Assembly (NCBI RefSeq): GCF_039542035.1
Contig: NZ_BAABHJ010000023.1
Coordinates: forward strand, 186,001 to 250,000
Source: Actinoallomurus liliacearum
GTDB lineage: Bacteria > Actinomycetota > Actinomycetes > Streptosporangiales > Streptosporangiaceae
Direction: 5' to 3'
Length of the DNA stretch: 64,000 bases
Positions 33,083 through 42,392 of the stretch are shown one piece after another. The notes below the pieces were generated by a model. The model saw only the letters and a list, made by a program, of their open reading frames with translations, was not told the origin of the DNA and ran no database searches. How positions within the stretch are numbered: position 1 is the first letter of the stretch; each line of letters starts with the position of its first letter. The position numbers and the translations under genes are program-made.

Positions 33083-33955
33083 ATGAGGCTTGGCGTCACG
33101 ATGTTCGCCACCGACCGGGCGATGGCCGTCCCGGAGCTCGCCGTCGAGGCCGAGCGGCGCGGGTTCGCCTCCCTCTACCTGCCCGAGCACACGCACATCC
33201 CGGTGAGCCGCGCCACCCCGCCGCCGACCGGCGACCCGGTCCTGCCTGAGGAGTACGCGCGGACGCTCGACCCGCTGGTCGCCCTGGCCGCCGCCGCGTC
33301 GGTCACCGAACGGATCGTCCTGGGCACCGGCGTTTCGCTCATCGCCGAACGCGAACCGATCGTCACCGCCAAGGCCGTCGCGACCATCGACCACCTCAGC
33401 GGTGGACGGGTCGCCCTGGGCGTCGGCTTCGGCTGGAACCGCGAGGAGGCCGCCGACCACGGGGTGCGGTGGGAGACCCGCCGCGACCGCGCCCGCGAAC
33501 ACGTCCTCGCCATGCGCGCCCTGTGGGAGCGCGAGGAGGCGTCGTACGAGGGGGACTTCGTGCGCCTCACCCCGTCGTGGGCGTGGCCCAAACCGGCGCG
33601 GCGGATCCCGGTCCTGCTCGGCGGCGCGGCGGGCCCGACGCTCTTCCGGCACATCGCGGAGTACGGCGATGGCTGGCTGCCCATCGGCGGCGCGGGCGTC
33701 CGCGAGGCGCTGCCCGCCCTGCGCGACGCCTGCGCCCGCGCCGGCCGCGACCCGGTCCCGATCATCCCCTTCGGCACCGACCCGACCCCCGGCAAGCTCG
33801 ACTACTACGCCTCCCTCGGCATCGACGAGGTCGTCCTCCGCGTCCCCTCGGGTCCGAGAGAAGCGGTCCTCCCGGTCCTCGACACCTATGCCGCCACCTA
33901 CGTGAGTGCATTTGAACAATTGCGCCCAACGGCACCGGACGCAGGGCTCGGATAA
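33083..33955 (+). CDS. Luciferase-like F420-dependent oxidoreductase
   Basis: A 290-residue LLM oxidoreductase, starting at ATG 33083 after CGGAGGGA. Typical features are RLGVTMFATDRAM, ASLYLPEHTHIPVSR, RIVLGTGVSLIAEREPI, GRVALGVGFGWNREEAADHG and IPVLLGGAAGP, the set found in F420-dependent family members. It is divergent from the hydrolase-LLM-LLM operon and shares its operator region. Substrate is unknown. Confidence 0.87.
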   Translation: MRLGVTMFATDRAMAVPELAVEAERRGFASLYLPEHTHIPVSRATPPPTGDPVLPEEYARTLDPLVALAAAASVTERIVLGTGVSLIAEREPIVTAKAVATIDHLSGGRVALGVGFGWNREEAADHGVRWETRRDRAREHVLAMRALWEREEASYEGDFVRLTPSWAWPKPARRIPVLLGGAAGPTLFRHIAEYGDGWLPIGGAGVREALPALRDACARAGRDPVPIIPFGTDPTPGKLDYYASLGIDEVVLRVPSGPREAVLPVLDTYAATYVSAFEQLRPTAPDAGLG

Positions 33956-34113
33956 AGATGCTGCCAGCGTTCCGTTAGAGCGCTTTTGTCGGTTTTCGCG
34001 CCGTGGTGCCATCCGGCGGCGGATCGCCTTGCGGGGAGCCTTGAGCGGCTAAGCGGCGTCTAAGGCGGAGTACTCCGCGATAATGCGCTTCGGGCTGTCT
34101 TGGGAGGCTTCGC

Positions 34114-37100
34114 ATGGCACTGGAGGCCGTGGCCGTCGCCATCGGTAAGGCGCTGGGTCACCACCTGGCCCAGACCTGGCTGACCGGGTGGTCCGCCGAG
34201 CGCGAGCGGACGCGAGACCTCGTCGACCTGATGCAGACCAGGTTCCCGGATCGGATCATGCGCCGCCGGTTCGAGCGGCAGATCGACGACATCGCCGACC
34301 AGGTCGCCGAACGGCTGCTCACGCTGTGCGGGCATGAGTACGGCGGGCTGCGCGAGAACGACAAGGCCGCCGCGCTGGCCGAGGTCGCCCAGACCTTCGC
34401 CGACGCCGACCTGTCCGACCGGGCGCTGCTGGCGACCGACCTGGACCCGGCGCGCCTCGCCGCGCACGTACGGGCCGGGCTGCCGCATCGGGCGCTCGAC
34501 GGGCAGCTCGGGGAGGCCGGAGCGCGACTGTACGACGTGGTGCTGGACGAGTGCTGCGACTGCTTCGCGCGCATCGTCCAGCAGCTGCCGCAGTTCGGGC
34601 CTAGGGCGTCCACCGAGACGCTGGCGCGGCTGACGGCCGTCGCGGACCAGGTGTCGCTGCTGCTCGCGCGGCTTCCGGTCCGCACGCTCGACGCGCCGGA
34701 GGGGATGGCCACCGACGAGGCCTTCCGGCGGCGTTACCTCGAACACGTCAGCACGACCCTGGACGTCCTGGAGCTGTTCGGCGTCCGGGTCGAGCGGTAC
34801 CGGCCCCGTACGACGCTGAGCGTGGCCTACATCAGCCTCAGCGTGTCCACGGACGAGGACCCCGCCGAGCACGGCCGGTCCCGGCGGTCCGCCGCCCGGC
34901 CGCTGCCGATCGAGGAGTGGCGCGGGGACGAGCCGCAGGCCGCGGAGGCGACGCTGCGGGTCGAGACCGCGCTCGGGCGGGCGCCGCTGACGCTGATCCG
35001 CGGGGAGGCGGGTTCGGGCAAGAGCACGCTGCTGCGCTGGCTGGCGATCTCAGCCGCGCGAGGCACCTTCACCGGGGACCTGGCGGACTGGAACGGGTGC
35101 GTGCCCTTCCTGATCAAGCTGCGCAGCCACACCGGCGGGACACTGCCGACGCCCGAGCGCTTCCTCGAAGGCGTCGCCGACCCGATCGCCGGGCTGATGC
35201 CCGCCGGCTGGGTGCACCGGGTGCTCGGCAGCGGCCGGGCGCTGCTGATGATCGACGGGGTCGACGAGCTGCCGGGCGCGCGCCGCCGGGCACTACGGCC
35301 GTGGCTCAGCGGGCTGCTCGCCGCGTACCCGGGGCTGCGGGCCGTCGTCACCTCCCGGCCCGCGGCGGCGAGCGCCGACTGGCTGGCGGGGGAGGGGTTC
35401 GCCACCGCCCTGCTGGAGCGGATGACCCCGGCGGACGTCAGGGAGCTGATCCGGCACTGGCACGAGGCCGTGCGCGACGCAGGGGACCTGCCCTGCGCTC
35501 CTGAACAGCTGCCCGGCTTCGAGGCCGCGCTGCTGGCGCGGCTGGAGTCGGCGCCGCACCTGCGGTCCCTCGCCGGCAGCCCGCTGCTCGCCGCCATGCT
35601 GTGCGCGCTCAACCTCGACCGGGAGAAGCAGCTGCCGCGCGACCGGATGGGCCTGTACGCGGCGGCGCTGGAGCTGCTGCTCGAACGCCGCGACGTCGAG
35701 CGGCAGATCGCGCTCGACGACGCCATCGTCCTCGAACGCGCCCAGAAGATGCTGATCCTGCAGGACCTGGCCTGGCGGCTGTCGGTCACCGGGCGAACCG
35801 AACTGCCCAAGGACGCGGTGATCCGCTGGATCGGCACGCGGCTGGCGACGATGCCGAGCGCGCCCACCGACGGCGCAGCGGTGCTGGATCACCTGCTGGA
35901 GCGCAGCGGCGTGCTGCGCGAGCCCGTCCCCGGGCGGATCGACTTCGTCCACCGCACCGTGCAGGAGTACCTGACGGCCAAGCAGTTCGCCGACGACGGC
36001 GACCTCGAACCACTGCTGACCCAGGCCCACAAGGACCAGTGGCGCGAAACGATCATCATGGCCGCGGGCCACGCCAACGCCCCCCAACGCGCCGAACTGC
36101 TCGGCGGCCTGTTCCGCCGAATCGACGGCGAACCGCGCCACGCACGGCGCCTCAAACTGCTCGTCGCCGGCTGCCTGGAGACCCTGCCCGCCATCCCGGC
36201 CGAGCTGCGACAGGCCATCGACGCCTGTCTCGACGACCTCGTTCCGCCACGCGACCTGGCCTCGGCGCGTTCCCTGTCGAGCGTCGGCGAGACGATCCTC
36301 GACCGCCTGCCCAAGAGCCTGGACGCCCTGACGCCCGCCGCCGCGCGCGCCGTCGTTCGCACCGCCTGGCTGGTGAACGGACCGCACGCCCTCGACCTGC
36401 TCGCCGGCTACGGCGCCGACTCCCGCTTCCTGGTGCAGGAGGAGCTGATCAAGGGCTGGGAGTACTTCGACCCGGATGAATACGCCCGGCGCGTACTGGC
36501 CGACACCCCGCTGGCCGACCGCTGGGTGACCGTCCCGCCGCGGCTCCTGACCGCGGCTCGGCACGTCCGACAGCTGAGATCGCTGAACTCCGCCGGCGAA
36601 GGGCTGGCCGACCTCTCGTTCCTCCACGATCTCGATCAACCGATCAGCGATCTCATCCTCGGCCGGATGGAGTCGGGTGATCTGAGCCCTCTCACAGCCC
36701 ACGCCGACAGCCTCACCTGGGTCAACATCTCGACCTCGGCCGTCGTGCGCGACATGGCGCCGCTGCGCCGGCTGCCGAACCTGCGAAATCTTCGGCTGTC
36801 GTCGTCCGGCCTGCGCGACCTGGAATTCGTTCGCGACCTCCCGGCGCTGAACGCGATCGGGCTCGTCCACCTGGAGGAGGTCACCGACTTCTCTCCGCTG
36901 CATGCGCAGATCTCGCTCAGAGACCTCACGCTCGAAGAATGCCCGGCGTTGACCGATCTGGACGCACTTCCTCCGCTGGAGGGCCTCCGTAGCCTGCGCC
37001 TCATCGGTTCATCTCTCGAGTCAGGGCTGGAGGATCTGGTGAGACGGGCGGCGAACTTGCAATTCCTGCACGTCAACCACTCGCCCTGGGTGACCGACCT

Positions 37101-37470
37101 GCGTCCCCTCGCCGGGCTTGATCTCGAGGAACTCGGTATCTGGGGCTGTCGTGGCGTCACCGACTTCACACCGATCACCGAGTTTCGCCGCCTGTACTTC
37201 CTCGACCTCGAGGACACGGGCATCGACGACCTCGACCCGCTGGCCGGACTGACGGAGTTGCAGACGCTCTGGCTCCGTCACTGCAGTGATGTCACCGATC
37301 TCAGCCCGCTCGGCGGCCTGCGCAAGCTGCGGCGGCTATTCCTGAAGGGCGTCGCGCCGGGGATCGACCTGGCGCCGCTCGTCGGACTGCGCGGGCTCAC
37401 CGTCTACCTCGAGCCTGGTCAGGACGTGCGGAACGGGCACCTGCTCGGGCGTCGGCTGCAGGCGGGCTGA
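34114..37470 (+). CDS. NACHT-LRR STAND NTPase, candidate anti-phage protein
   Basis: A 1118-residue NLR-like protein. Residues 1-270 are a helical N-terminal region (ALEAVAVAIGKALGHHLA, ERERTRDLVDLMQTRFPDRI) like the NACHT N-terminal helical domains of bacterial NACHT proteins. The NACHT NTPase follows: Walker A GEAGSGKS (297-304, Lys303), Walker B LLMIDGVDELP (Asp381-Glu385) and the sensor-like VVTSRPAA. A helical NCD-type part has SPLLAAMLCALN and FVHRTVQEYLTAKQF. Residues about 815-1105 are irregular leucine-rich repeats (DLSPL, DLRPLAGLDLEELGI, DLDPLAGLTELQTLWL). No effector domain is evident. Related proteins sense phage components; here it is a single gene, ending flush against a convergent dehydrogenase gene. 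Confidence 0.85.
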   Translation: MALEAVAVAIGKALGHHLAQTWLTGWSAERERTRDLVDLMQTRFPDRIMRRRFERQIDDIADQVAERLLTLCGHEYGGLRENDKAAALAEVAQTFADADLSDRALLATDLDPARLAAHVRAGLPHRALDGQLGEAGARLYDVVLDECCDCFARIVQQLPQFGPRASTETLARLTAVADQVSLLLARLPVRTLDAPEGMATDEAFRRRYLEHVSTTLDVLELFGVRVERYRPRTTLSVAYISLSVSTDEDPAEHGRSRRSAARPLPIEEWRGDEPQAAEATLRVETALGRAPLTLIRGEAGSGKSTLLRWLAISAARGTFTGDLADWNGCVPFLIKLRSHTGGTLPTPERFLEGVADPIAGLMPAGWVHRVLGSGRALLMIDGVDELPGARRRALRPWLSGLLAAYPGLRAVVTSRPAAASADWLAGEGFATALLERMTPADVRELIRHWHEAVRDAGDLPCAPEQLPGFEAALLARLESAPHLRSLAGSPLLAAMLCALNLDREKQLPRDRMGLYAAALELLLERRDVERQIALDDAIVLERAQKMLILQDLAWRLSVTGRTELPKDAVIRWIGTRLATMPSAPTDGAAVLDHLLERSGVLREPVPGRIDFVHRTVQEYLTAKQFADDGDLEPLLTQAHKDQWRETIIMAAGHANAPQRAELLGGLFRRIDGEPRHARRLKLLVAGCLETLPAIPAELRQAIDACLDDLVPPRDLASARSLSSVGETILDRLPKSLDALTPAAARAVVRTAWLVNGPHALDLLAGYGADSRFLVQEELIKGWEYFDPDEYARRVLADTPLADRWVTVPPRLLTAARHVRQLRSLNSAGEGLADLSFLHDLDQPISDLILGRMESGDLSPLTAHADSLTWVNISTSAVVRDMAPLRRLPNLRNLRLSSSGLRDLEFVRDLPALNAIGLVHLEEVTDFSPLHAQISLRDLTLEECPALTDLDALPPLEGLRSLRLIGSSLESGLEDLVRRAANLQFLHVNHSPWVTDLRPLAGLDLEELGIWGCRGVTDFTPITEFRRLYFLDLEDTGIDDLDPLAGLTELQTLWLRHCSDVTDLSPLGGLRKLRRLFLKGVAPGIDLAPLVGLRGLTVYLEPGQDVRNGHLLGRRLQAG

Positions 37471-38586
37471 TCAGTCGAAGACGATCACCGAGCGGGCGAC
37501 GGCGCCGGAGCGTACGTGGTCGATCGCGTCGTTGATCTTGTCGAGGGGGACGCGTTCGCTGACGAGGCGCTCCAGGTCAAGGCGGCCGCGGCGGTGCAGG
37601 TCGGCCAGGAGAGGGAGGTCGCGGCGCGGCACGGCGTCGCCGCCCTGGGTGCCCAGCAGGCGCCGGGAGGCGAACAGCGTCTGCGGGGGGATCGACAGCG
37701 GCCGGCCGGCGGGCGGGCTGCCGACCATCACGGTGGTGCCGCCCGGCTGCGTCGCCGCGAACGCCTGAGCGAGCACGTCGACGTTGCCGGTGACGTCGAA
37801 GGCGTAGTCGGTGCCGCCGCGTACGATCTCGCCGACCTGGGCGGGCAGGTCCTCGGCGAGGATCGTGTGCGTCGCGCCGAACTCCTCGGCGAGCGCCAGT
37901 TTGGCGGGTACGACGTCGGCCGCGATGACCGTCGTGGCGCCCGCGAGGACCGCGCCCTGGACGACGTTCAGGCCGACGCCGCCGCAGCCGACGACGAGCA
38001 CGCTCGCCCCCGTCTCGACGCGGGCGGTGTTCAGGACGGCGCCGACGCCGGTGACGACGGCGCACGCGGTCAGGGCGAGGAGGTCGAGCGGCGCCTCGGC
38101 GCGTACCTTGACGCAGGCGGCCTCGCCGACCACGGCGTATTCCGCGAACGACCCGATGCCGATCATGGGCCGGGCGGGGACGCCGTCGACCGTCAGGCGG
38201 GTGGTGCCGTCGCCCATCAGGCCCATGATCGCGTTGAGTCGTGCGGGGCCGGAGCACAGGTGCACGCGGCCGCGCGAGCAGTTGCGGCAGCGCCCGCACG
38301 GGCCGTTCATCGCGATGACCACGTGGTCGCCCGGCCGTACGCTCGTGACGCCCGGCCCCACCTCGGCCACCACGCCCGCGCTCTCGTGACCGAGCACCAG
38401 CGGCGGCTGCCGCGCGACCGGGCTGTGCCCGTCGAGCGCCTTGATGTCGGAGCCGCACACTCCGGACGCGGCGATCCGTACGAGGACCTCGCCGCTCTGC
38501 GGCGGCTGGACGCGTATCTCGGTCAGCTCCATCGGAACGCCGAACTCCCGGACCACCGCCGCGCGCGCCACCCGTTCTCCAGCCAT
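37471..38586 (-). CDS. Zinc-dependent alcohol dehydrogenase
   Basis: A 371-residue medium-chain dehydrogenase. Catalytic zinc ligands are Cys44 (SGVCGSD), His67-Glu68 (GHESAG) and a later Cys/Glu. The structural zinc lobe Cys97, Cys100, Cys103, Cys111 is complete. The NAD-binding motif is VVGCGGVGLNV. The huge open frame continuing upstream on this strand is not real: ATG 38586 is at the family N terminus, and a perfect operator palindrome lies 16 bases before it. It would oxidise an alcohol intermediate to an aldehyde, or act on a formaldehyde adduct; the substrate is unknown. Confidence 0.9.
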   Translation of the reverse strand: MAGERVARAAVVREFGVPMELTEIRVQPPQSGEVLVRIAASGVCGSDIKALDGHSPVARQPPLVLGHESAGVVAEVGPGVTSVRPGDHVVIAMNGPCGRCRNCSRGRVHLCSGPARLNAIMGLMGDGTTRLTVDGVPARPMIGIGSFAEYAVVGEAACVKVRAEAPLDLLALTACAVVTGVGAVLNTARVETGASVLVVGCGGVGLNVVQGAVLAGATTVIAADVVPAKLALAEEFGATHTILAEDLPAQVGEIVRGGTDYAFDVTGNVDVLAQAFAATQPGGTTVMVGSPPAGRPLSIPPQTLFASRRLLGTQGGDAVPRRDLPLLADLHRRGRLDLERLVSERVPLDKINDAIDHVRSGAVARSVIVFD

Positions 38587-38601
38587 GGAGGGGACGGTAA
38601 C

Positions 38602-38619
38602 ACCAAGCATTTGCTTGGT
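38602..38619. promoter_or_regulatory. Operator palindrome upstream of the Zn-alcohol dehydrogenase
   Basis: ACCAAGCA-TT-TGCTTGGT, a perfect two-fold dyad apart from its central pair, sits 16-33 bases before the dehydrogenase start. It is the most symmetrical member of the site family found across this region. Confidence 0.75.
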
Positions 38620-38748
38620 CGAGTGACCGCCGAGGATCGTCGGTCTAGAATCCAGTTCGGCAGCGAGGCGGGGAGGCCGTGTGAGTGAGCGGAGCGAGCG
38701 AGCCATGAGCGCAGCACCTTTGGTCACTTCTCCGACGAAGGAGGTCCC

Positions 38749-39390
38749 GTGACCGGAGCGTGGACGGCCATGCAGCGGGTGTTCGAAGAGCGTGACCGGC
38801 AGGATTTCGATGAGGTCCGGATCGCCGGCCTCGCCGAATTGGCCGCGCGCGTACGGGAGCTGTCGGAACTGGTCGTCCTGACCCGCGCCGACCAGAGCGA
38901 GGTCGCCGTCGTCGCCCGTGAGGTCGAGCTGCTGACCCGGCGGCTCGCCGAGGCCGGCCGGGGCATCCCGCCGGGCGCCCAGGTGGGCGAGGGCGGGATC
39001 GTCCGCCAGCTCGGCAGCCCGGTCACCGGCGCGCTGAACCCCCTCGCCCCGCCGATCGAGATCAGCGTTTCGCCCGACGGGACCGCGCGCAGCGAGTTCA
39101 CCCTCGGCGTGCTGTACGAGGGGCCGCCGGGCTTCGTCCACGGCGGTGTGTCGGCGATGGTCCTCGACCACCTGTCCGGCGTCGCGGCGTCCGCCAACGG
39201 CACACCCGGCATGACCGCGGGACTGGACCTGCGTTACCGGCGGCCGACGCCGCTCGGCGTTCCCCTGTCCGCCGAGGCGAAGGCGGTCCGCGTGGAAGGC
39301 CGCAAGACGTTCGTCGAGAGCCGCATCCTGGGGCCGGACGGGCGGGTCACCGCGGAGGCGACCGCCGTCTTCGTCATGCCGACCCGCTGA
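38749..39390 (+). CDS. PaaI-type hotdog-fold thioesterase
   Basis: A 213-residue protein with an N-terminal coiled/helical extension (about 1-75) and a C-terminal hotdog domain: PPGFVHGGVSAMVLDHLSG is the acyl-CoA thioesterase signature, followed by TAGLDLRYRRPTPLG and the last strand TAEATAVFVMPTR. It probably hydrolyses an acyl-CoA thioester. GTG 38749 has a perfect AAGGAGG. It is divergent from the Zn-dehydrogenase and could share its operator region. Confidence 0.85.
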   Translation: MTGAWTAMQRVFEERDRQDFDEVRIAGLAELAARVRELSELVVLTRADQSEVAVVAREVELLTRRLAEAGRGIPPGAQVGEGGIVRQLGSPVTGALNPLAPPIEISVSPDGTARSEFTLGVLYEGPPGFVHGGVSAMVLDHLSGVAASANGTPGMTAGLDLRYRRPTPLGVPLSAEAKAVRVEGRKTFVESRILGPDGRVTAEATAVFVMPTR

Positions 39391-39398
39391 ACGGGTGC

Positions 39399-40022
39399 TC
39401 AGCGCGGTGGGGTGAACGACGGCCCGCCGCCCGGCCGGCCGGGCTCGGTGTAGGCCTCCAGCTCGGCCGCCATGCCCGAGAGCTCGAGACCCTGCCGGCC
39501 GAGGTTGCGGCTCAGCGCGTCCATGATGGTCAGGGTGACGTGCAGGAAGACGTCCGGGGCGAGCCGGCGGACGTCGTCGGCGTACACCCGGTGGGACTCC
39601 GGGTTCCCGGTGAGCGCGGCGAACACGCCGGTGCGGACCCGCTGGCTCATCGACCGCCAGACCTGCTCCTGCTCGGGGGTGGCGCCCTTGCGCCAGGGGC
39701 CGTCGTAGTCGAGCGTCCGGATCAGGTCTCCGGCGGGTTCGCCCGCGCGCAGGTCCCACAGCACCGCCCAGAAGGCGATCAGCCAGTTCATGCCGGTGAG
39801 GACCCGCAGCGGGTCGGTGTCCAGCGCGCCGAACAGCTCCGCCTGCGGCCCGGCGCTCTCCCGGAACGCGAGGGCCTCGAGCCGGACGATGTCGTCCATG
39901 GCCAGCAGGTCGGAAGGGGGGCGGCGCAGCACGGTGGAGCGTCCGGACACGAGATCGCGCAACTCGACCACGTCGGCCTCGGACAGGCGCGACCATGTGT
40001 ACGACCCCGGCACGATCACCAT
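39399..40022 (-). CDS. Conserved hypothetical protein downstream of the SDR gene
   Basis: A 207-residue protein with no motif that I recognise. It is largely helical, with LRRPPSDLLAMDDIVRLEALAF, MNWLIAFWAVLWDLRAGEPAG and YADDVRRLAPDVFLHVTLTIMD, no signal peptide and only a weakly hydrophobic central helix. ATG 40022 is used; a GTG at 40064 would overlap the SDR stop (GTGA), so an extension of 14 residues with translational coupling is a real alternative. It is likely co-transcribed with the SDR. Confidence 0.6.
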   Translation of the reverse strand: MVIVPGSYTWSRLSEADVVELRDLVSGRSTVLRRPPSDLLAMDDIVRLEALAFRESAGPQAELFGALDTDPLRVLTGMNWLIAFWAVLWDLRAGEPAGDLIRTLDYDGPWRKGATPEQEQVWRSMSQRVRTGVFAALTGNPESHRVYADDVRRLAPDVFLHVTLTIMDALSRNLGRQGLELSGMAAELEAYTEPGRPGGGPSFTPPR

Positions 40023-40060
40023 CGTAAGACGCGGCCACGACGGTATGGGTTTCCTCGACC

Positions 40061-40831
40061 TCACGTGAACAGCTGACCCCCGTTGACGTCGATGGTCGCA
40101 CCGGTGATCGCCTTGGCCCCGTCGCCGGCCAGGAAGATCACCGCACGGGCGACGTCCTCCTCGGTCGCGATCCGCCGGAGCGCCATGCGGTCGACGTCGT
40201 GGTCGTACACGGTCTGGAACGTCGTGCCCTCGTCCCGCGCGCGCGTCTCCATCCACGTCGTGAGCGCGTCACTGGCGATCCAGCCCGGCGCGACGCAGTT
40301 CACCCGGACGCCCAGCGGGCCGAGCTCGTCGGCGAGGCAGTGGGACAGCAGGTGGACGCCCGCCTTGCCGGTGGCGTAGTCGCTCCGGCCGGCATAGCCG
40401 GTGCGGCTCGACAGAGAGGTCACGTTGACGATGGATCCGCCGCCGCCCTCGACCATGTACGGGGCGAGGTAACGGCACGCGAGGAGGGTGCCGTACGTCG
40501 CCGTCTCCACCGCCGAGCGCCAGAGCTCGAGGTAGTCGGGGTCCATGTCGAGGACGTTCTTGCGGTGGGTGCCGGGGAACGCCGCGTTGACGAGCACGTC
40601 GATCCGGCCGAACCGGTCGACGGTCGTGCGGGCCAGCGCCTGCACCTGGTCGGGGTCCCGCACGTCGGCGGGCACCGCGAGTGCTCCGCCGGCGGCCGCG
40701 GTCTCCTCCAGGGCGGCCCGCGAGCGCGCGGACACCACGACCCGCGCGCCCTCTTCGACCATCAGCCCGGCGAGCGTGCGGCCCAGGCCCGGACCGGCCC
40801 CGGTGATGACAGCGACCTTTCCGGACAGCAC
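40061..40831 (-). CDS. Short-chain dehydrogenase/reductase
   Basis: A 256-residue classical SDR. The cofactor motif is TGAGPGLG (10-17), then LVNAA, and the active site is Ser139, Tyr152 and Lys156 (GRSDYATGKAG). It ends in the usual VNGGQLFT. GTG 40831 is chosen for the GGGAGG before it. An operator copy lies 34 bases upstream. It probably oxidises or reduces a hydroxyacyl intermediate in the regulon's pathway. Confidence 0.88.
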   Translation of the reverse strand: MLSGKVAVITGAGPGLGRTLAGLMVEEGARVVVSARSRAALEETAAAGGALAVPADVRDPDQVQALARTTVDRFGRIDVLVNAAFPGTHRKNVLDMDPDYLELWRSAVETATYGTLLACRYLAPYMVEGGGGSIVNVTSLSSRTGYAGRSDYATGKAGVHLLSHCLADELGPLGVRVNCVAPGWIASDALTTWMETRARDEGTTFQTVYDHDVDRMALRRIATEEDVARAVIFLAGDGAKAITGATIDVNGGQLFT

Positions 40832-40864
40832 TGGACCTCCCGAGGTAGCGCGACGCCGCATCGT

Positions 40865-40882
40865 ACCAAGCGGACGCTAGCT
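40865..40882. promoter_or_regulatory. Operator palindrome upstream of the SDR gene
   Basis: ACCAAGCG-GA-CGCTAGCT has a perfect left half and 6 of 8 matches in the right half of the shared motif. Confidence 0.6.
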
Positions 40883-41064
40883 CGGTGTCACTCTCACGAA
40901 TCAACCGGAGAAGCGGAATTGCGGTAAATGTCTGCCCGGGAAACATGTGAACGCGCCTTCCGGGATTTCTGTCGACCCCGTGTTACCGTCGGCCCTGGGA
41001 AAGAATTGATCTTCGCCTACGGTATTTATCGCGCAATGCTGCGTTCCAAGGGAATGGTGCACCA

Positions 41065-42252
41065 ATGCGTAATCCTCGGATGAGCGCCGTGGTTCCATCT
41101 CCTCTGGCGACGGTGACGGCCTCGGCCGCCATCGGGTCCCTGTGCGTCCTCGTCGCCGCGGCCGTCTCGTCCCTCGCCCCCGCCACCGCGTCTCCGGACC
41201 GCGGCGGCGTCACCGCGTCCGCGGCCGGCCGGGATCCGTGGCCGGCCGCCGGCGCGCCCGACGGTGCCGGGCCGAGACGGCGCGAACCCCGCCGGACCGT
41301 GAGGGCCCCCATGGCCGATCCCGGGCCGCGTCCGCGGCCCACCCCCGCCCCGACCGCGACCGCGACCGTGTCTCCCACCGCGACCACGACGCCGACCGCC
41401 ACGGCCACCGCGACTGCGACCGCCACCGCGACCGCGACTGCGACCGCCACCGCGTCCCCCAGTGCGACCGCGTCGGCCAGTGCCACCACGTCGGCCAGTG
41501 CGAAGTCCGACGGCATCAACGTCTCGATCGGCGCCAGTCCGTCGGCGTCCGCCTCGCGGACGCCGACCGCCTTCCCCCGGCCGCGCCGTACGCCGCTGAA
41601 GAACTTCATCGCGGGGTGCGATCCGCGCGTCTACTTCCGCCTCCGATTCCAGAAGCCCGTCGACCTGTTCGTGCCGGACTCCTATTACGTCGACGGCCCC
41701 GGCGGTGACATCCAGGTCTGGATCAGGCGGGTCCACCTCGTTCGGCTGCACGTCGAGCTCGAGAAAGAGGTCGACACCGACGTCACCGTGCAGAACTTCC
41801 TCGCCCGCGTCAGAAAGGAATTGCGGCCGGAGGTCGAGCAGGAGCATTCCGTGGAGAGCGGGCACCAGTACACCGTTCACGTCACCAAGGGAATGATCGG
41901 ACATGTGCGGTACCGGGTGTTCGGCCTGAAAGTCGGCTTCGACGAGTGGAAGATCTTCCATAACTGCGGCCGGTTGAGGATCAACACGGGCGTCGCCACG
42001 TTCCCCACCATCCGGGAGGGCTGGAAGTTCTGGGAGACGAAGGCCTGGCCGACCGTGGGAGAGGGGCGAAAGACGGGGCGAGGAGCGCGAGAAGCGGGGC
42101 AGAGGCCTGGCCGGGCCAGGGTCGGGAGGCCCACTCGTGCGATCACGGGGCGCGAGCCCAGGCTGGAGCGCGAGCTCACCGAGGGGCATGGCGGGCAGTT
42201 GCGTCGCCACGAGGGGGAGTCTCCGAGCAAGACCGCGGGCGAACGGAAGTGA
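41065..42252 (+). CDS. Exported protein with a Thr-Ala repeat stalk, function unknown
   Basis: A 395-residue protein with an N-terminal hydrophobic signal (about 15-43), a Pro/Arg-rich stretch, then a (Thr-Ala/Ser)n low-complexity stalk (about residues 96-140) and a unique globular part of about 150 residues starting NFIAGCDPRVYFRLRF. That part includes GDIQVWIRRVHLVRLHVELEKE, VTVQNFLARVRKEL and GHVRYRVFGLKVGFDEWKIFHNC. The C terminus is basic and disordered. Two cysteines flank the globular part and could form a disulfide. A wall-anchored or surface-exposed stalked domain is the best reading. No family is recognised. Confidence 0.6.
   Translation: MRNPRMSAVVPSPLATVTASAAIGSLCVLVAAAVSSLAPATASPDRGGVTASAAGRDPWPAAGAPDGAGPRRREPRRTVRAPMADPGPRPRPTPAPTATATVSPTATTTPTATATATATATATATATATASPSATASASATTSASAKSDGINVSIGASPSASASRTPTAFPRPRRTPLKNFIAGCDPRVYFRLRFQKPVDLFVPDSYYVDGPGGDIQVWIRRVHLVRLHVELEKEVDTDVTVQNFLARVRKELRPEVEQEHSVESGHQYTVHVTKGMIGHVRYRVFGLKVGFDEWKIFHNCGRLRINTGVATFPTIREGWKFWETKAWPTVGEGRKTGRGAREAGQRPGRARVGRPTRAITGREPRLERELTEGHGGQLRRHEGESPSKTAGERK
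41349..41500. repeat. Six-base coding minisatellite (Thr-Ala stalk)
   Basis: Runs of ACCGCG/ACCGCC/ACTGCG hexamers encode the alternating Thr-Ala stalk of the exported protein. Such arrays can expand or contract in frame. Confidence 0.85.
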
Positions 42253-42329
42253 CCTCCGTCTGACGGGCGGAGGTCCGTTCGAGCCGTACGACCCGCTGCC
42301 GTACGACCCCTGCCGGGCGGGGACCGCCG

Positions 42330-42378
42330 TTGACAGCGGCCGGACCGCTTTCTACGCTTCACCAAGCGGTCGCTAGGT
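42330..42378 (+). promoter_or_regulatory. Promoter and operator of the hydantoinase operon
   Basis: TTGACA (42330-42335) and TACGCT (42353-42358) are 17 bases apart. The operator ACCAAGCG-GT-CGCTAGGT (42361-42378) follows immediately, covering the expected transcription start, which is a classic repressor arrangement. Confidence 0.7.
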
Positions 42379-42392
42379 TGGGTGGAGGTCGT

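Noticed and set aside
38680..38705. GAGTGAGCGGAGCGAGCGAGCC as a specific regulatory element
   Set aside because: A similar string occurs at about 6366, and such GAGCG-rich strings are common interspersed sequence in these genomes; no function could be supported.
37471..40101. Very long minus-strand open frame (about 876 codons) across the dehydrogenase and thioesterase genes
   Set aside because: Only its last 371 codons match a family (Zn-alcohol dehydrogenase). The rest is antisense to a well-supported thioesterase gene, and a palindromic operator plus start codon separate them.
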